A DNA stretch of 64,000 nt, taken from NCBI RefSeq assembly GCF_013205025.1, contig NZ_JABMLE010000001.1:1302001-1366000 (forward strand), in the 5' to 3' direction. The notes beneath the pieces are model-generated. The model made no database searches, was not told the origin of the DNA, and saw only the letters and a program-made list of their open reading frames with translations. The translations under genes and the position numbers were made by a program. Below are positions 14,844-22,895 of this stretch, one piece after another. Each line of letters begins with the position of its first letter. Position 1 is the stretch's first letter. Source of the stretch: Rathayibacter sp. VKM Ac-2857 (lineage in GTDB: Bacteria > Actinomycetota > Actinomycetes > Actinomycetales > Microbacteriaceae).

Positions 14844-16151
14844 TCACGAGGAGGCGGAGCCCGCCTCGGCGACCGCGGCCGGCTCGGCCCGGCGCTCGGA
14901 CATGAAGCGCAGCACGTCCTTGTCGACGATGATGTCGCTCGGCCGCAGCGGACGGGTGAGGTAGAGCCCCTCGAGGCTCGTGATGCGGCTGAGCGCGACG
15001 TAGGTCTGACCGGGCGCGAACGCGCGCGACCCGAGGTCGACCACGGCGGCGTCGTAGGTCTTGCCCTGCGACTTGTGGATCGTGACCGCCCAGGCCAGGC
15101 GCAGCGGGAACTGCGCGAACTCGGCGACGATCTCGCGGGTCAGCTTCTTGGTCGCGGCGGAGTAGGAGTAGCGGTAGCGCTCCCAGGTGGCGGGCTCGAC
15201 CTCGTGCACCTCGCCGTCCACCTCGACCCAGACCGTGCCGGCGACCTTCGTGACGCGGCCGATGGTGCCGTTGACCCAGCGCTGCTCGGCGTCGTTGCGC
15301 AGGAACATCACGTGCGCGCCGATCTTGAGCTCGAGGTTCTGATCGGCCGGGTAGGCGCGACCGCCGAAGTCGCCGCTGATCTCGGCCGAGGCGGTCTTCA
15401 CCGGGCCCTTGAGGCGCGCCAGGGCAGTCTGGTTGATCCGGTTGACGGTGTCGTTGCGGGTCGCGAGGGTGATCGCGTCGTTCCCGGGCGGCGTGCGCGC
15501 GCCGGCGGCGTTCAGGACGTCGGCGATCTCCTTGGTCACCATGCCGAAGCGCACCGCGTTGAGCATCCACTTGAAGCGCTCGTCGCTCTGACGGTGGATC
15601 TTCCCGAGCTCGATGATCCGCAGCGGCGCCTCCTGCCAGACCAGCGCGTCGAAGAACCAGAGCGAGCGGTAGCGATCGGCGAAGTAGGCGCGCTCCTCCG
15701 GGTCGCCCGGGACGGGGGCGAGCTGGAACGGGTCGCCGAAGAGGACGACCTGGACGCCGCCGAACGGCTCCGAGCGGCGCTGACGGGCCTGGCGGAGGCT
15801 GCGGTCGATGCCGTCGAGGAGATCGGCGTTGACCATCGAGATCTCGTCGATGACGAGGGTGTCGATGGTGTTGAGGAGCTTGCGCAGCTCGGGCGGCTGA
15901 TCGAGGTCCGAGTCGGCGATGACGCCGATCGGGAGCCGGAAGAGCGAGTGGATGGTCTGCCCGCCGACGTTGAGGGCGGCGACTCCGGTCGGCGCGCAGA
16001 TGACGATCTGCTTGTCGGTGTTCCAGCTCAGGTGGTTGAGCAGGGTCGACTTGCCGGTGCCGGCGCGGCCCGTGACGAAGAGGTGCTCGCGGGTGTTCTC
16101 GATCAGGTCGAACACCCGCTGCTGCTCATCGGAGAGGGTCGGCTGGGTCAC
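14844..16151 (-). CDS. PIF1-like superfamily 1B DNA helicase
   Basis: A 435-residue ATPase that begins LSDEQQRVFDLIENT and has Walker A GRAGTGKST, the PTGVAALNVGGQTIHSLF motif typical of PIF1/RecD-like enzymes, Walker B LVIDEISMV, the sensor GDPFQLAPV, and the C-terminal UvrD-like motif TIHKSQGKTYD followed by YVALSRITSLEGL. It should unwind DNA 5' to 3' using ATP. GTG 16151 is taken as the start because GGAG is close and the homologous part begins a few residues on; an upstream GTG at 16181 would add ten residues. It converges with heme oxygenase. Cellular target unknown. Confidence 0.88.
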   Translation of the reverse strand: MTQPTLSDEQQRVFDLIENTREHLFVTGRAGTGKSTLLNHLSWNTDKQIVICAPTGVAALNVGGQTIHSLFRLPIGVIADSDLDQPPELRKLLNTIDTLVIDEISMVNADLLDGIDRSLRQARQRRSEPFGGVQVVLFGDPFQLAPVPGDPEERAYFADRYRSLWFFDALVWQEAPLRIIELGKIHRQSDERFKWMLNAVRFGMVTKEIADVLNAAGARTPPGNDAITLATRNDTVNRINQTALARLKGPVKTASAEISGDFGGRAYPADQNLELKIGAHVMFLRNDAEQRWVNGTIGRVTKVAGTVWVEVDGEVHEVEPATWERYRYSYSAATKKLTREIVAEFAQFPLRLAWAVTIHKSQGKTYDAAVVDLGSRAFAPGQTYVALSRITSLEGLYLTRPLRPSDIIVDKDVLRFMSERRAEPAAVAEAGSASS

Positions 16152-16196
16152 CGCTCCACTGTACCCAGCCGACCCGCGCACCCCGTCGTCGGGCGG

Positions 16197-17027
16197 TCAG
16201 ACGTCGCGGACGCGGGTGACCGTCAGGGCGGGGACCCAGACCGCGAGGACCCAGGCGGCGCTGGCGAGCAGGGCCGAGGTCGTGCCGATCTGCTCCACGC
16301 CGGAGCCCTCGCTCGGGACGCTCGACAGCGCCAGCCCGAGGTTCGAGAGCAGGTACGGGCTGACGTCGGCGATCCACTGGGCCTGCAGCAGCCCGCCGGC
16401 GATGGTGGCGAGCAGCGGCAGCACGAAGAGCACGCCGACCGAGACGCCGATCGCGGCGGCCGTGCTGCGCAGCAGCGCCGCGACACCGACCGAGAACGCG
16501 CCGATGACCGCCAGCGAGAGTCCCCCGCCGAGCAGGCTGCCGAGCACCCCGTCGTCGAGCAGTGACGCCTGAGCGCCCTTCCCCGCGAGCATCGCGGCGA
16601 TGACCGCGAAGGAGCCCACGCAGGTGAGCACCCCCACCGCGAAGGACGCCGCGGCCACGACCCCTCCGCGGGCGACGAGCGACGGGATCCGGCGCGGCAC
16701 GGCGGTGTAGGTCGAGCGGATCATCCCGGTCGAGTACTCGCCACCGAGCGACAGGGCGCCGAGGACGGCGATGACCAGGCCGACGAACTGCAGGTGCAGG
16801 GTCGAGCCGCCCGCGACGAACGCGGAGACGGAGCCCGCCTCCGGCGGCACGACGACGGCGCCGAGGGCCAGCGCCAGTGCGAGCGCGAGGAGGACCGAGA
16901 CGACGACCGACCACCAGGTCGAGCGGACGGTGGCGAGCTTGAGCAGCTCGGAGAGGACGACGCCGTCCAGCCGCAGCCGGACGGGCGGAGCGGAGGCGCG
17001 GGCGGGGCCCTGGGCGGTGGCGGTCAT
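16197..17027 (-). CDS. ABC-2 type transporter permease
   Basis: A 276-residue membrane protein with six hydrophobic segments and the ABC-2 exporter layout. It has a cytosolic N-terminus leading to LSELLKLATVRSTWW, then GGEYSTGMIRSTYTAVPRR, a block strongly typical of BcrB/NatB-like permeases. Its ATG overlaps the stop of the ATPase gene as ATGA, so the two are translationally coupled and form one exporter. Substrate is unknown; relatives export antimicrobial peptides, lipids or sodium. The C-terminal part ends in a short basic tail. Confidence 0.88.
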   Translation of the reverse strand: MTATAQGPARASAPPVRLRLDGVVLSELLKLATVRSTWWSVVVSVLLALALALALGAVVVPPEAGSVSAFVAGGSTLHLQFVGLVIAVLGALSLGGEYSTGMIRSTYTAVPRRIPSLVARGGVVAAASFAVGVLTCVGSFAVIAAMLAGKGAQASLLDDGVLGSLLGGGLSLAVIGAFSVGVAALLRSTAAAIGVSVGVLFVLPLLATIAGGLLQAQWIADVSPYLLSNLGLALSSVPSEGSGVEQIGTTSALLASAAWVLAVWVPALTVTRVRDV

Positions 17028-18004
17028 CGGGAGGCTCCTTCGAGGGGCGGGGTTCCGAGGGGCGGGGTTCCGAGGGGCGGGGTTCCGAGGGGCGGGGTTC
17101 CGAGGGGCTGGGCGGCGGAGTACTCGACGGAGTCGGCGGTCATCGCGACGTACGCCTCCTCGAGCGAGCGGGTCAGGGCGGTGAGCGCGTGCAGGACGAC
17201 CCCCGACTCGGCGGCGAGAGCGCCGATCGCCGGGGCCTCGAGGCCCTCGACCTCGAGCCCGCCCGCGACGACGGCGACCGCCGCGCCGCGGACGGCGAGG
17301 AGCTCCGCGAAGCGCACCGAGTCCGGGCTCTCGATCCGCACGCGCGGGCGCGCCTCCGCGAGGAAGTCGTCCAGGGGCGCATCGGCGAGGATCCGGCCCC
17401 GGCCGAGGACGATGATGTGGTCGGCGGTCTGCGCCATCTCGCTCATCAGGTGCGAGGAGAGCAGCACGCAGCAGCCCTCCGCCGCCTTGGCGCGGACGAA
17501 GTCGCGGACCCAGCGGACGCCCTCCGGGTCGAGGCCGTTGACCGGCTCGTCGAGCAGGAGGGTCCGCGGGTCGCCGAGCAGCGCGGTCGCGATGCCCACC
17601 CGCTGGCCCATGCCGAGCGAGAAGCCGCCGACGCGCTTGCGGGCGACGCTCGCGAGACCGACGACCTCGATCACCTCCTCCACTCGGGAGCGCGGGAGGC
17701 GGTGGGTCGCGGCGATCACGCGCAGGTGGTCGCGGAGCGACCGGCCCCGGTGCGTCGCCTTCGCGTCGAGCAGGGCGCCGACCTCGGCGAGCGGTGCCGC
17801 GTGCTCGCGATAGGGGCGGCCGTTCACCAGCACCGAGCCGGCGGAGGGCCGGTCCAGGCCGACGATCATCCGCATCGTCGTCGACTTGCCGGCGCCGTTC
17901 GGCCCCAGGAATCCGGTGACCCTCCCCGGCGCCACGGTGAAGTCGATCCCGTCGACGGCGGTCTTCGCTCCGTACCTCTTGGTCAGGCCTCGTGCCTCGA
18001 TCAT
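17024..18004 (-). CDS. ABC exporter ATP-binding protein with repetitive tail
   Basis: A 326-residue ATPase of the BcrA/CcmA type with Walker A GPNGAGKST (residues 36-44), signature FSLGMGQRVGIA, Walker B TLLLDEPVNGLD and the H-loop SSHLM. It powers the permease encoded downstream. The family usually ends near residue 300. Here the C-terminus is extended by a run of PLGTP units encoded by four perfect 15-bp repeats (17041-17100) plus a partial one, ending EGASR, just before the coupled permease start. The DNA-level identity of the units suggests recent slippage. The ATG at 18004 has a weak ribosome site. Confidence 0.9.
   Translation of the reverse strand: MIEARGLTKRYGAKTAVDGIDFTVAPGRVTGFLGPNGAGKSTTMRMIVGLDRPSAGSVLVNGRPYREHAAPLAEVGALLDAKATHRGRSLRDHLRVIAATHRLPRSRVEEVIEVVGLASVARKRVGGFSLGMGQRVGIATALLGDPRTLLLDEPVNGLDPEGVRWVRDFVRAKAAEGCCVLLSSHLMSEMAQTADHIIVLGRGRILADAPLDDFLAEARPRVRIESPDSVRFAELLAVRGAAVAVVAGGLEVEGLEAPAIGALAAESGVVLHALTALTRSLEEAYVAMTADSVEYSAAQPLGTPPLGTPPLGTPPLGTPPLEGASR
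17041..17110. repeat. 15-bp in-frame tandem repeat at the ABC ATPase C-terminus
   Basis: Four identical copies of CGAGGGGCGGGGTTC run from 17041 to 17100 and a diverged partial copy follows. On the minus strand each unit encodes the pentapeptide PLGTP. The unit number probably varies between strains. Confidence 0.9.
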
Positions 18005-18144
18005 GCGTTCCCCTTCTCGCAGCGCACCGCCTCGAGCCCGCAGGGAGCGGGCGAGGTCAGGGCGGCAGCGGACAGCCTAGGAAGGGCCCGCGGAGCCCGC
18101 TCGGGGCTGTCGCGGGACGTCCGGCCGGACGGGGAGGGCTCGGT

Positions 18145-20157
18145 TCAGCCGCGCTTCTGCAGGGCCGCGAGGCGGTCGTTGTAGGCGGTGAGCTCGGCCT
18201 CGCCGGTGCGGTCGGCCTGGCGGTCGAGCCGCTTGGAGTCGCGCGCGTCGGAGCGGCTCCACATCACCGCGACGATGATCGCGAGCGCGAGCGTCGGGAT
18301 CTCGCCGATGCTCCAGGCGATGCCGCCGGCCGCCTGCTGGTCGACGAGGGCGTCCGTGCCCCAGCCCATCGCGCCGTACCAGTCGGCGAGGAGGAGCCCC
18401 TCCCCCGTCATCAGCGCCAGGCCGAAGAAGGCGTGGAACGCCATGGTGCCCAGCAGCAGCAGCAGGCGCATCGGGTAGGGCACCCGGTGCACGCTCGGGT
18501 CGACGCCGATCAGGACGCTCACGAAGAGGTAGCCCGTGATCAGGAAGTGCACGATCATCCACTCGTGGCCGATGTGGTCGGTCGTCGCCCAGCGGAACAG
18601 CGGGGAGTAGTAGAAGCCCCAGAGCGAGCCGACGAACAGCAGCGCCGCGACGATCGGGTGCGAGATCGCGGTCGCGAAGCGCGAGTGCACGGCGAGCAGG
18701 ACCCACTCGCGGCCGCCGCGGGAGCCGTCCGTGCGCCGGGCCGCGGCGCGCGCGATCAGCGTCACCGGCGCGGCCGGCACGAGCAGCACCGGCACCGCCA
18801 TGGTGAGGACCATGTGCGCGAGCATGTGCGCGCTGAACAGGTACTTCTCGTAGGCGTTGACGCCGCCGTTGGTGATGTACGCCAGCAGCAGCATGCCCGC
18901 GATCCAGAGCACGGTGCGGTGCACGGGCCAGCGGTCGCCGCGGCGGTGCAGGCGCACGACGCCGGCGACGTAGAAGGCGATGCCGAAGCCGCAGACCAGC
19001 AGCCAGACGAGGTCGACGTTCCAGAGGGTGAGGAAGTTCAGGGCGGACGGCGCCGGCGGCAGGGGCTCGCCGGTGAGCAGCTCCGCGGGGGTCGGGTTCG
19101 TCAGCTCCGTCGCGGCGACCTGGTCGACCGGCGTCGCGGTGCGGGCGAGGGCGGCGGCGACGCCGGAGGCGATGCCCATGAAGGCGACCTCCGCGGCGAC
19201 GAGCCACCAGAAGCTGCGACCGCCCGCTCCGCCGGCGCTGCGCATCCGCGCGATCAGGAACCGGCGCTGGACGAGCCCGAAGACCCCGAGCGCGGTCAGG
19301 GCCGCGACCTTGACCAGCACGAGGACCCCGTAGCCGGTGAGCAGGTTGCCGAGGGTGGCGAGCCGCAGCTCGGCGCTGATGTAGCCCGAGGCGGCGACGA
19401 CGATGAAGCTGACGAGGGCGAGGCTCGAGTAGCGCCCGATCACGGGCAGCAGGCGCGCGCCGCCGAGCAGCGGCCGGAGCACGATGATCGTGACGAGACC
19501 GCCGAGCCAGATCGCGGCGAAGACCAGGTGCAGGCCGAGGGCGGTGACCGCGGCGTCGTGGCCGCTCGCTCCGGCCGCGTGGCCCTGCTGCGCCATCGGC
19601 AGCAGCGTCAGGAGCGCGATCGCCGTGACGAAGACGAGCGCGGTCTGGTTGCGCACCGCGAAGCAGAGGACGGTGACGACGGCGGCGAGGAGCGTGGTGA
19701 TCAGCCAGGCCTGGCCGACCGGGATGCTGCCGATGAAGTAGCTGAGCTTGGTGCCGAAGTCGCGGTCGAAGCTCAGCGGCGTCTGGGTGACGTTGAGGAA
19801 GGTGAAGAAGCCGGTCAGCGCGGAAGCGGCGGCGAAGAACGCGGCGCTCGCGGCGGCCACGTCGAGGGCGATCGTGTACTCGGTGCGCGGCTCCGCGTCG
19901 GTGGGGGCGCCCTTCCGGGCAGCGACGGCGCGCGGGCTCAGCGCGAACAGCGTGAGGACGAGGGCGCCGATCATGCCGGCGGCGCCGAGGTTGACCGCGA
20001 GCTTGGCGACCGGGAGGCCTAAGCGGACGACGGGCCCCGGGTCGTTCAGGAGCGGTGCGGCCGAACCGCCGCCGAAGGCGAGCGCCGCCAGGAGCGCGAC
20101 GAGCGCGGCGACCACGAGCAGGAGCGCCGGGCCCGCGATCCGGACGGTTCGATTCAC
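18145..20157 (-). CDS. CopD-CtaG-like copper/cytochrome oxidase assembly membrane protein
   Basis: A 670-residue polytopic membrane protein. The first half is CopD-like, with about nine helices and potential metal ligands in QQGHAAGASGHDAA and LHLVFAAIWLGGL. The second half is CtaG/Caa3-type, with SAHMLAHMVLTMAVP, HSRFATAISHP, GHEWMIVHFLITGYLF and FHAFFGLALM. This fused arrangement is common in actinobacteria and is linked to copper supply for cytochrome oxidase. The start is GTG at 20157. The 140-bp gap on the downstream side, before the ABC ATPase start, holds nothing I recognise. Confidence 0.88.
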   Translation of the reverse strand: MNRTVRIAGPALLLVVAALVALLAALAFGGGSAAPLLNDPGPVVRLGLPVAKLAVNLGAAGMIGALVLTLFALSPRAVAARKGAPTDAEPRTEYTIALDVAAASAAFFAAASALTGFFTFLNVTQTPLSFDRDFGTKLSYFIGSIPVGQAWLITTLLAAVVTVLCFAVRNQTALVFVTAIALLTLLPMAQQGHAAGASGHDAAVTALGLHLVFAAIWLGGLVTIIVLRPLLGGARLLPVIGRYSSLALVSFIVVAASGYISAELRLATLGNLLTGYGVLVLVKVAALTALGVFGLVQRRFLIARMRSAGGAGGRSFWWLVAAEVAFMGIASGVAAALARTATPVDQVAATELTNPTPAELLTGEPLPPAPSALNFLTLWNVDLVWLLVCGFGIAFYVAGVVRLHRRGDRWPVHRTVLWIAGMLLLAYITNGGVNAYEKYLFSAHMLAHMVLTMAVPVLLVPAAPVTLIARAAARRTDGSRGGREWVLLAVHSRFATAISHPIVAALLFVGSLWGFYYSPLFRWATTDHIGHEWMIVHFLITGYLFVSVLIGVDPSVHRVPYPMRLLLLLGTMAFHAFFGLALMTGEGLLLADWYGAMGWGTDALVDQQAAGGIAWSIGEIPTLALAIIVAVMWSRSDARDSKRLDRQADRTGEAELTAYNDRLAALQKRG

Positions 20158-20198
20158 CCGGCAAGCCTACGTTCTCGCGGCTGAGGGGCGGCAGGACG

Positions 20199-20231
20199 AC
20201 GAAGACCCCGGCGGAGGGCCGGGGTCTTCGT
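20199..20231 (-). terminator. Rho-independent-type terminator of the HU gene
   Basis: A perfect 14-bp stem, ACGAAGACCCCGGC (20199-20212) with its complement at 20218-20231, closes on a 5-base loop. It lies 36 bp after the stop of the HU gene and before the CopD-CtaG gene on the same strand, so it separates the two transcripts. No long T tract is present. Confidence 0.75.
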
Positions 20232-20266
20232 GTGGAACTGCTGCGCCGTGGCGACGCGGGCCGTGA

Positions 20267-20554
20267 CTACTTGGCAGCGGCCTTGAGCTTGGTGCCGGCC
20301 GAGACCTTGACCGAGTGGCCGGCCGCGATCTGGATGGTCTCGCCGGTCTGCGGGTTGCGGCCGGTGCGCGCGGCGCGGGACGTGCGCTCGACGGCGATCC
20401 AGCCGGGGATGGTGACCTTCACGTCGTTGGAGACGGAGTCGGCGAGGGTCGAGAAGAGCGAGTCGAGGACGCCGTTGACGGCGGCCTGGCTCTGGCCGGA
20501 GTCGGCGGCGATCTTCGCGACGAGCTCGGTGCGGTTGAGCGACTTGTCAGCCAT
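20267..20554 (-). CDS. hup: HU-family nucleoid protein
   Basis: A 95-residue histone-like DNA-binding protein. It has the HU start SLNRTELVAKIA, the dimer core VNGVLDSLFSTLADS, and the DNA-clasping arm with GRNPQTGETIQIAAGHSVKVSAGTKLK. It binds and bends DNA as a dimer and compacts the nucleoid. Unlike mycobacterial and streptomycete HupB/HupS forms it has no long Lys/Ala tail, only KAAAK. A good GGGAGG ribosome site stands 7 bp before the ATG. It is monocistronic, ending in its own hairpin. The 270-bp region upstream is shared with the divergent GH13 gene and should hold a strong promoter that I could not resolve. Confidence 0.95.
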   Translation of the reverse strand: MADKSLNRTELVAKIAADSGQSQAAVNGVLDSLFSTLADSVSNDVKVTIPGWIAVERTSRAARTGRNPQTGETIQIAAGHSVKVSAGTKLKAAAK

Positions 20555-20824
20555 TGGAGTGTCCTCCCAGGACGTTCGCGCTGTTGAGAACAGCTGGTGG
20601 TTGTGTGTCGTCCGCCGGCCGGGGACGGACCCCGTCGACCGGTCGGACCGTCCGTAACCTACCAGCCCGATCCCGGATCGGCGGCGATTCGCGCGGCGGA
20701 ATCCGCGGAATCACGCCGATCGGCAGCCCGCGGGGGCTCCGGGAGCGGCTGGGAGCCGGTGTCAGGGGCCGTCGCTACACTCGCCGACGGCGTGCACCCG
20801 AGCCCGCCGGGAGAGGCGGCCGCG

Positions 20825-22102
20825 GTGGCGGAGACGACGACGGACGGCTGGATCTCGACGGCGATCTGGTGGCAGATCCACCCGCTCGCGTTCCTGGGGG
20901 CCGAGGCGACCTCGGCCGACGGACCGCAGCCCGGCGACGAGCCGCAGCACCGCCTCCGCCGGTTGCTGCCCTGGCTCGACGACCTGCTGGCACTGGGCTG
21001 CAACGGCCTGCTGCTCGGGCCGGTCTTCGCCTCGATGACCCACGGCTACGACACGGTCGACCACTTCCGCGTCGATCCGCGGCTGGGCGACGAGCGCGAC
21101 CTCGACGAGCTGATCGCGGCCTGCCGCGAGCGCGGCATCCGCCTGGTCTTCGACGGCGTCTTCAACCACGTCGGCCGCGAGCACCCGTGGTGGCGCGAGG
21201 CCGTCGCGGCGGGCGAGGGCTCCCCCGCCGCCGCGCGCTTCCGGCGGACGGGCGCGGCGCGCGAGGTCGACGGCCTGCCGGTCGACGTCTTCGAGGGGCA
21301 CGAGGCGCTCGTCGAGCTCGACACCGCGAACCCCGAGGTGGCGGCGCACGTCTCCGCGGTGATGGGCCACTGGCTCGAGCGCGGGATCGACGGCTGGCGC
21401 CTCGACGCCGCCTACGCGGTGGACCCCTCCTCCTGGCGCGCCGCGATCGATCCGGTGCGCGAGCGCTTCCCCGAGGCGTGGTTCGTCGGCGAGGTCATCC
21501 ACGGCGACTACGCCGGCTATGTGCGGGAGTCCGGGCTCGACTCGGTCACCCAGTACGAGCTGTGGAAGTCGGTGCGCAGCTCGATCGAGGAGGGCAACCT
21601 CTTCGAGCTGGACTGGACGCTGCAGCGGCACGCCGAGTTCCTCGAGACGTTCGTGCCGCTGACCTTCGTCGGCAACCACGACGTGACCCGGCTCGCCAGC
21701 GCGATCACCGACCCGCGCCACCACGGGCACGCGGTCGCGATCCTCGGCTTCGTCGGCGGCGTGCCGAGCATCTACTCCGGCGACGAGCGCGGCCTCGAGG
21801 GCGTGAAGGAGGAGCGGGCCGGCGGCGACGACGCGATCCGTCCCGAGTTCCCGGCCGATCCGAGCGAGTGGCCGCGGAACGACGCCTACCGCGTGCACCA
21901 GGAGGTCATCGCGTTCCGCCGCCGGCACCCGTGGCTCGTCGCCGCGCGGACCACGAGCGTCGACCTGTCGAACACCGCCGTGCTGCTGGTGGCCGAGGGG
22001 CCGAGCGGCGAGAGCGCGCGGCTCGCGCTGAACCTCGGCGAAGAGGCCGCGAGCGTCCGCGGCGTGCGCGTCGAGGCGCACTCCTGGCTGCTGCTCGACT
22101 GA
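20825..22102 (+). CDS. Glycoside hydrolase family 13 (alpha-amylase-type) enzyme
   Basis: A cytosolic protein of about 425 residues with the alpha-amylase barrel. Conserved region I is FDGVFNHVG, region II GWRLDAAYAVD with the nucleophile Asp, region III WFVGEVIHGDY with the acid/base Glu, and region IV FVGNHDVTR. It has no signal peptide, so it acts on internal alpha-glucans, malto-oligosaccharides or trehalose-like substrates. The exact specificity cannot be read. GTG 20825 is preferred because of GGGAGAGG upstream and because homology begins at ISTAIWWQIHPLAFLG; the frame is open further upstream to 20597. No maltose or trehalose genes are adjacent. Confidence 0.85.
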   Translation: MAETTTDGWISTAIWWQIHPLAFLGAEATSADGPQPGDEPQHRLRRLLPWLDDLLALGCNGLLLGPVFASMTHGYDTVDHFRVDPRLGDERDLDELIAACRERGIRLVFDGVFNHVGREHPWWREAVAAGEGSPAAARFRRTGAAREVDGLPVDVFEGHEALVELDTANPEVAAHVSAVMGHWLERGIDGWRLDAAYAVDPSSWRAAIDPVRERFPEAWFVGEVIHGDYAGYVRESGLDSVTQYELWKSVRSSIEEGNLFELDWTLQRHAEFLETFVPLTFVGNHDVTRLASAITDPRHHGHAVAILGFVGGVPSIYSGDERGLEGVKEERAGGDDAIRPEFPADPSEWPRNDAYRVHQEVIAFRRRHPWLVAARTTSVDLSNTAVLLVAEGPSGESARLALNLGEEAASVRGVRVEAHSWLLLD

Positions 22103-22189
22103 GCGGGTGATCGGGGAGCCCGTGATCTACGCTCGGGTCAGCGGCGGGAGCGCACTGCCCCGGCCGCTCGAGACGGACGAGGAGCGACC

Positions 22190-22510
22190 ATGCCAGACGG
22201 GTCACGGTCACAGCACGACGACGTGCGGCGGATCGAGCACGGGCCGGAGGCCGGCGCCGAGCCGACCGGCCTCGAGGCGGCGCTGGCCGCGCCGGTCGAC
22301 CCGCTCACCGATCCCGGGCCGGGCGAGCGCAGCGGGCTCTCGAGCCGGATCGCCGAGGAGCTGCTCGACGGCAGCACCGAGATGATCGGCGGTGACGCGG
22401 CTCCCGCGCCGGGGCGCGCCGTGGAGATCGACGACCCGGCGCGCGCCGTCGGCGACGACCCGGCGCACCCGATCCACGGGACGCTCCGCCAGGAGTTCGA
22501 GACGCGCTGA
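22190..22510 (+). CDS. Small acidic hypothetical protein
   Basis: A 106-residue hydrophilic protein rich in Asp, Glu, Gly, Ala and Pro and without hydrophobic segments; it is probably disordered. I do not recognise a family. Support for its reality is a GAGGAG ribosome site 5 bp before the ATG, GC-rich third positions, and its position in an otherwise gene-free gap 87 bp after the GH13 gene. It ends just before a block of palindromic repeats. Several proteins of similar character occur in this window (39183, 51905, 58272, 59959). Confidence 0.6.
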   Translation: MPDGSRSQHDDVRRIEHGPEAGAEPTGLEAALAAPVDPLTDPGPGERSGLSSRIAEELLDGSTEMIGGDAAPAPGRAVEIDDPARAVGDDPAHPIHGTLRQEFETR

Positions 22511-22516
22511 TCGGCG

Positions 22517-22849
22517 GGTCTCGATACGCCCCTGCGGGGCTACTCGACCAGCATGAAGGGACCCTGCGGGGCTACTCGACCAGCATGAAGGGACCCTGCG
22601 GGGCTACTCGACCAGCATGAAGGGACCCTGCGGGTCTACTCGACCAGCATGAGGGGCCCCTGCGGGGCTGCTCGACCAGCATGAAGGGGGCGCCGCTCGA
22701 GACGCGCTGCTCAGCGATCCACGCTGATCGAGTAGCCCGCGGAGCGGGCGTATCGAGATCCACCAGCACCAGAAGGACGAGTCTGCAGACCCGCCGTGCT
22801 GGGGACGGTGGGTCTCGATACGCCCTTGCGGGGCTACTCGACCAACATG
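22517..22849. repeat. Palindromic repeat cluster A with 32-bp tandem array
   Basis: This block fills the gap between two convergent genes. It starts with a hairpin element, CTCGATACGCCCCTGCGGGG then CTACTCGACCAGCATG (22517-22555). The second half of that element is repeated in tandem with a period of exactly 32 bp, five copies in all with CTACTCG starts at 22540, 22572, 22604, 22636 and 22668. A full composite element follows: an inverted copy (22722-22763), a core with a GTCTGCAGAC palindrome, and a direct copy (22808-22849). No gene is present in 22511-22895. Confidence 0.9.
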
Positions 22850-22895
22850 AAGGGGGTGCCGCCGCGTCCTCTTGCTCACCGCCAGGACGTGCTGG

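Noticed and set aside
22540-22699. Regular 32-bp repeats that could suggest a CRISPR array
   Set aside because: The whole period is repeat sequence with no unique spacers, the unit is half of a dispersed palindrome, and no cas gene is in the window.
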